This document shows positions 14,818 to 15,586 of a DNA stretch of 15,586 nucleotides, piece after piece. Source of the stretch: Thermoplasmata archaeon (GTDB lineage Archaea > Thermoplasmatota > E2 > UBA9212). The DNA lies in NCBI GenBank assembly GCA_013329495.1, contig DUKC01000055.1:1-15586 (forward strand), in the 5' to 3' direction. Below the pieces are notes generated by a model. It worked only from the letters and a program-made list of their open reading frames with translations. It was not told where the DNA came from and did not search any database. Every line of letters begins with the position of its first letter. Position 1 is the first letter of the stretch. A program made the position numbers and the translations under genes.

Positions 14818-15390
14818 TTATTTGCTTGTTAGTCTGCCCTCTCCGTAATCGGAGGCCATCTTTCTCATCTCTGGACGTTTGCACTCATCACAATAGAGTG
14901 TGTTGTTTCTCTTTTTAAGAGGTCTCCTGCAGCGTGTGCAGTACGCCTTAATCACCCCAAACTCCTTTCCTTTTGTTGACAGATGCAAGCTCGGTGGATC
15001 TGAGATCACCTTCGCACGAATTATATCATTGGGATGGTACTCTTTTGTCACATCTGTTGTGTACTGGTTTGATATCTGGGATATGTGCAGAACAGCATCT
15101 GTCTCATGAGGGATGCTTCTCTCCGGTTCCTCAACCTTGCAAATAATCTTGAGGAACGCCCTTTCTGGACTCACTTCTCTGGCCCTTACTATGACCTCAT
15201 CTCCTTCTTTGATCCTGGTCGGAAGGACAGTGAACGGTTTTATACTTGCGCATCTCTTTTTCTGGTCTGTTTCGAATTCTCCGAAGATTGCAGCACAAAT
15301 GTGTTCTCCATTCGCATAGGTTCCTTCCCCAGGCAACAATTCCTCGGCAGAAGCTAATCGATCTCCTGGAAATACTATATTTTTTTTCAT
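14818..15390 (-). CDS. csl4: Archaeal exosome subunit Csl4
   Basis: Csl4 is one of the RNA-binding cap proteins of the archaeal exosome, which degrades RNA from the 3' end. The product has 190 residues in three parts. The N-terminal domain begins KNIVFPGDRLASAEELLPGEGTY without a gap (about 4-26). An S1 RNA-binding domain covers about 58-145 (EGDEVIVRAREVSPERAFLKI, then AVLHISQIS and IIRAKVIS). A C-terminal zinc ribbon has Cys151-x2-Cys154 and Cys167-x2-Cys170. All parts are intact. The ATG at 15390 is 12 bases after the 3' end of initiator tRNA-Met, with AAGG in between as a weak ribosome binding site, so it is probably transcribed with the tRNA. Confidence 0.95.
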   Translation of the reverse strand: MKKNIVFPGDRLASAEELLPGEGTYANGEHICAAIFGEFETDQKKRCASIKPFTVLPTRIKEGDEVIVRAREVSPERAFLKIICKVEEPERSIPHETDAVLHISQISNQYTTDVTKEYHPNDIIRAKVISDPPSLHLSTKGKEFGVIKAYCTRCRRPLKKRNNTLYCDECKRPEMRKMASDYGEGRLTSK

Positions 15391-15402
15391 TTGATTACCT
15401 TA

Positions 15403-15549
15403 TAGCGGGAAGTGGATTCGAACCACTGAACTTCGGGTGCCTCAGACGAATTTAGGGCATGCACGTTTTTCCTTTCTTTTAGAAACGTAATATTCCATGC
15501 ATTCACGCCATATGAGCCCGACGGGGTAACCTGGCTCCCCTATCCCGCT
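15403..15549 (-). tRNA. Initiator tRNA-Met (CAU), intron-containing
   Basis: The mature tRNA consists of 15549-15511 and 15438-15403 (75 bases). The acceptor stem AGCGGGA/TCCCGCT pairs in all seven positions and gives the A1-U72 pair of archaeal initiators. The D stem is GGGG/CCCC around AGCCAGGTTA. The anticodon stem TCGGG/CCCGA supplies the three G-C pairs typical of initiators. The spliced loop is CTCATAA with anticodon CAT. The variable loop is AGTTC, the T arm AGTGG-TTCGAAT-CCACT, and the discriminator A. CCA is not encoded. It stands at the head of the csl4-rpo11 operon. Confidence 0.95.
15439..15510 (-). other. 72-base intron in initiator tRNA-Met (position 37/38)
   Basis: The intron sits between positions 37 and 38, the commonest archaeal site. 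Its ends form an exact bulge-helix-bulge. Exon CTCA (32-35) pairs with intron TGAG (four pairs). The 5' bulge TA^T and the 3' bulge GC^A are each three bases, with cuts after the second base. An inner stem GGCG/CGTC continues on the intron side and the anticodon stem on the other. The body of the intron folds further: GCATG/CATGC and ACGTTT/AAACGT around an A-rich loop. This is the substrate of the archaeal splicing endonuclease. It is too short to encode a homing enzyme. Confidence 0.92.
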
Positions 15550-15567
15550 GTCAAAGAGACGTATTTT

Positions 15568-15579
15568 ACTTTAATAAAA
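15568..15579 (-). promoter_or_regulatory. TATA box of initiator tRNA-Met and the csl4 operon
   Basis: On the minus strand TTTTATTAAAGT is centred about 24-25 bases before the tRNA 5' end at 15549, close to the normal archaeal TATA-to-start distance. Transcription would begin at or within a few bases of the mature tRNA end. No second promoter is visible between the tRNA and csl4 (12 bases), so this box probably drives both. Confidence 0.55.
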
Positions 15580-15586
15580 AAAAGAC

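Noticed and set aside
972..15549. CRISPR array, insertion sequence, or defence system
   Set aside because: No regularly spaced repeats, transposase, terminal inverted repeats or recognisable defence gene is present; nearly all coding space is explained by housekeeping genes.

Overview
The window comes from an archaeon. It carries a complete A-type ATP synthase operon, Rpo11 and the exosome subunit Csl4, an initiator tRNA with an archaeal bulge-helix-bulge intron, tRNA genes without encoded CCA, and TATA boxes placed about 25-30 bases before start codons or tRNA 5' ends. The gene order H-I-K-E-C-F-A-B-D is the one known from euryarchaea such as Methanosarcina. An alkyltransferase-endonuclease V fusion has been described from Ferroplasma (Thermoplasmata). 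I cannot place the lineage more closely from sequence alone.

Layout: (1) 5-817 (+) is an anchored extracytoplasmic protein of unknown function. It is followed by a hairpin-rich convergent gap (818-971). (2) 972-11201 (-) is one long block. It begins with tRNA-Gly(UCC), whose 3' end lies three bases before the ATG of ATP synthase subunit H, followed by I, K, E, C, an inserted lipoprotein gene, F, A, B and D, and then a TrmO-family tRNA methyltransferase. (3) 11202-11473 is a divergent promoter region. (4) 11474-14466 (+) encodes the alkyltransferase-endonuclease V fusion, an alpha/beta hydrolase, a GNAT acetyltransferase and thiamine-phosphate synthase ThiE. (5) 14520-15549 (-) is initiator tRNA-Met (intron-containing), then csl4, then rpo11.

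How the genes work together: H and E form the peripheral stalks. I and K form the membrane motor. A and B form the catalytic head, and C, D and F the central stalk. K is a four-helix tandem subunit with one carboxylate and the residues of the known sodium-binding site, so a Na+-coupled motor with few ion sites is predicted. In both minus-strand operons the first element is a tRNA followed almost at once by the first start codon, so 3' processing of the tRNA would set the mRNA 5' end.

Most unusual points: a PsbP-like lipoprotein gene interrupting the ATP synthase operon; RNase Z processing predicted to create a near-leaderless ATP synthase mRNA; a tRNA-Gly with C at both normally invariant U33 and U55; a non-standard P-loop (GGFGTGKT) in subunit A; and a repair fusion whose nuclease half has Ser where His is usual. 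I saw no CRISPR array, insertion sequence or defence system.
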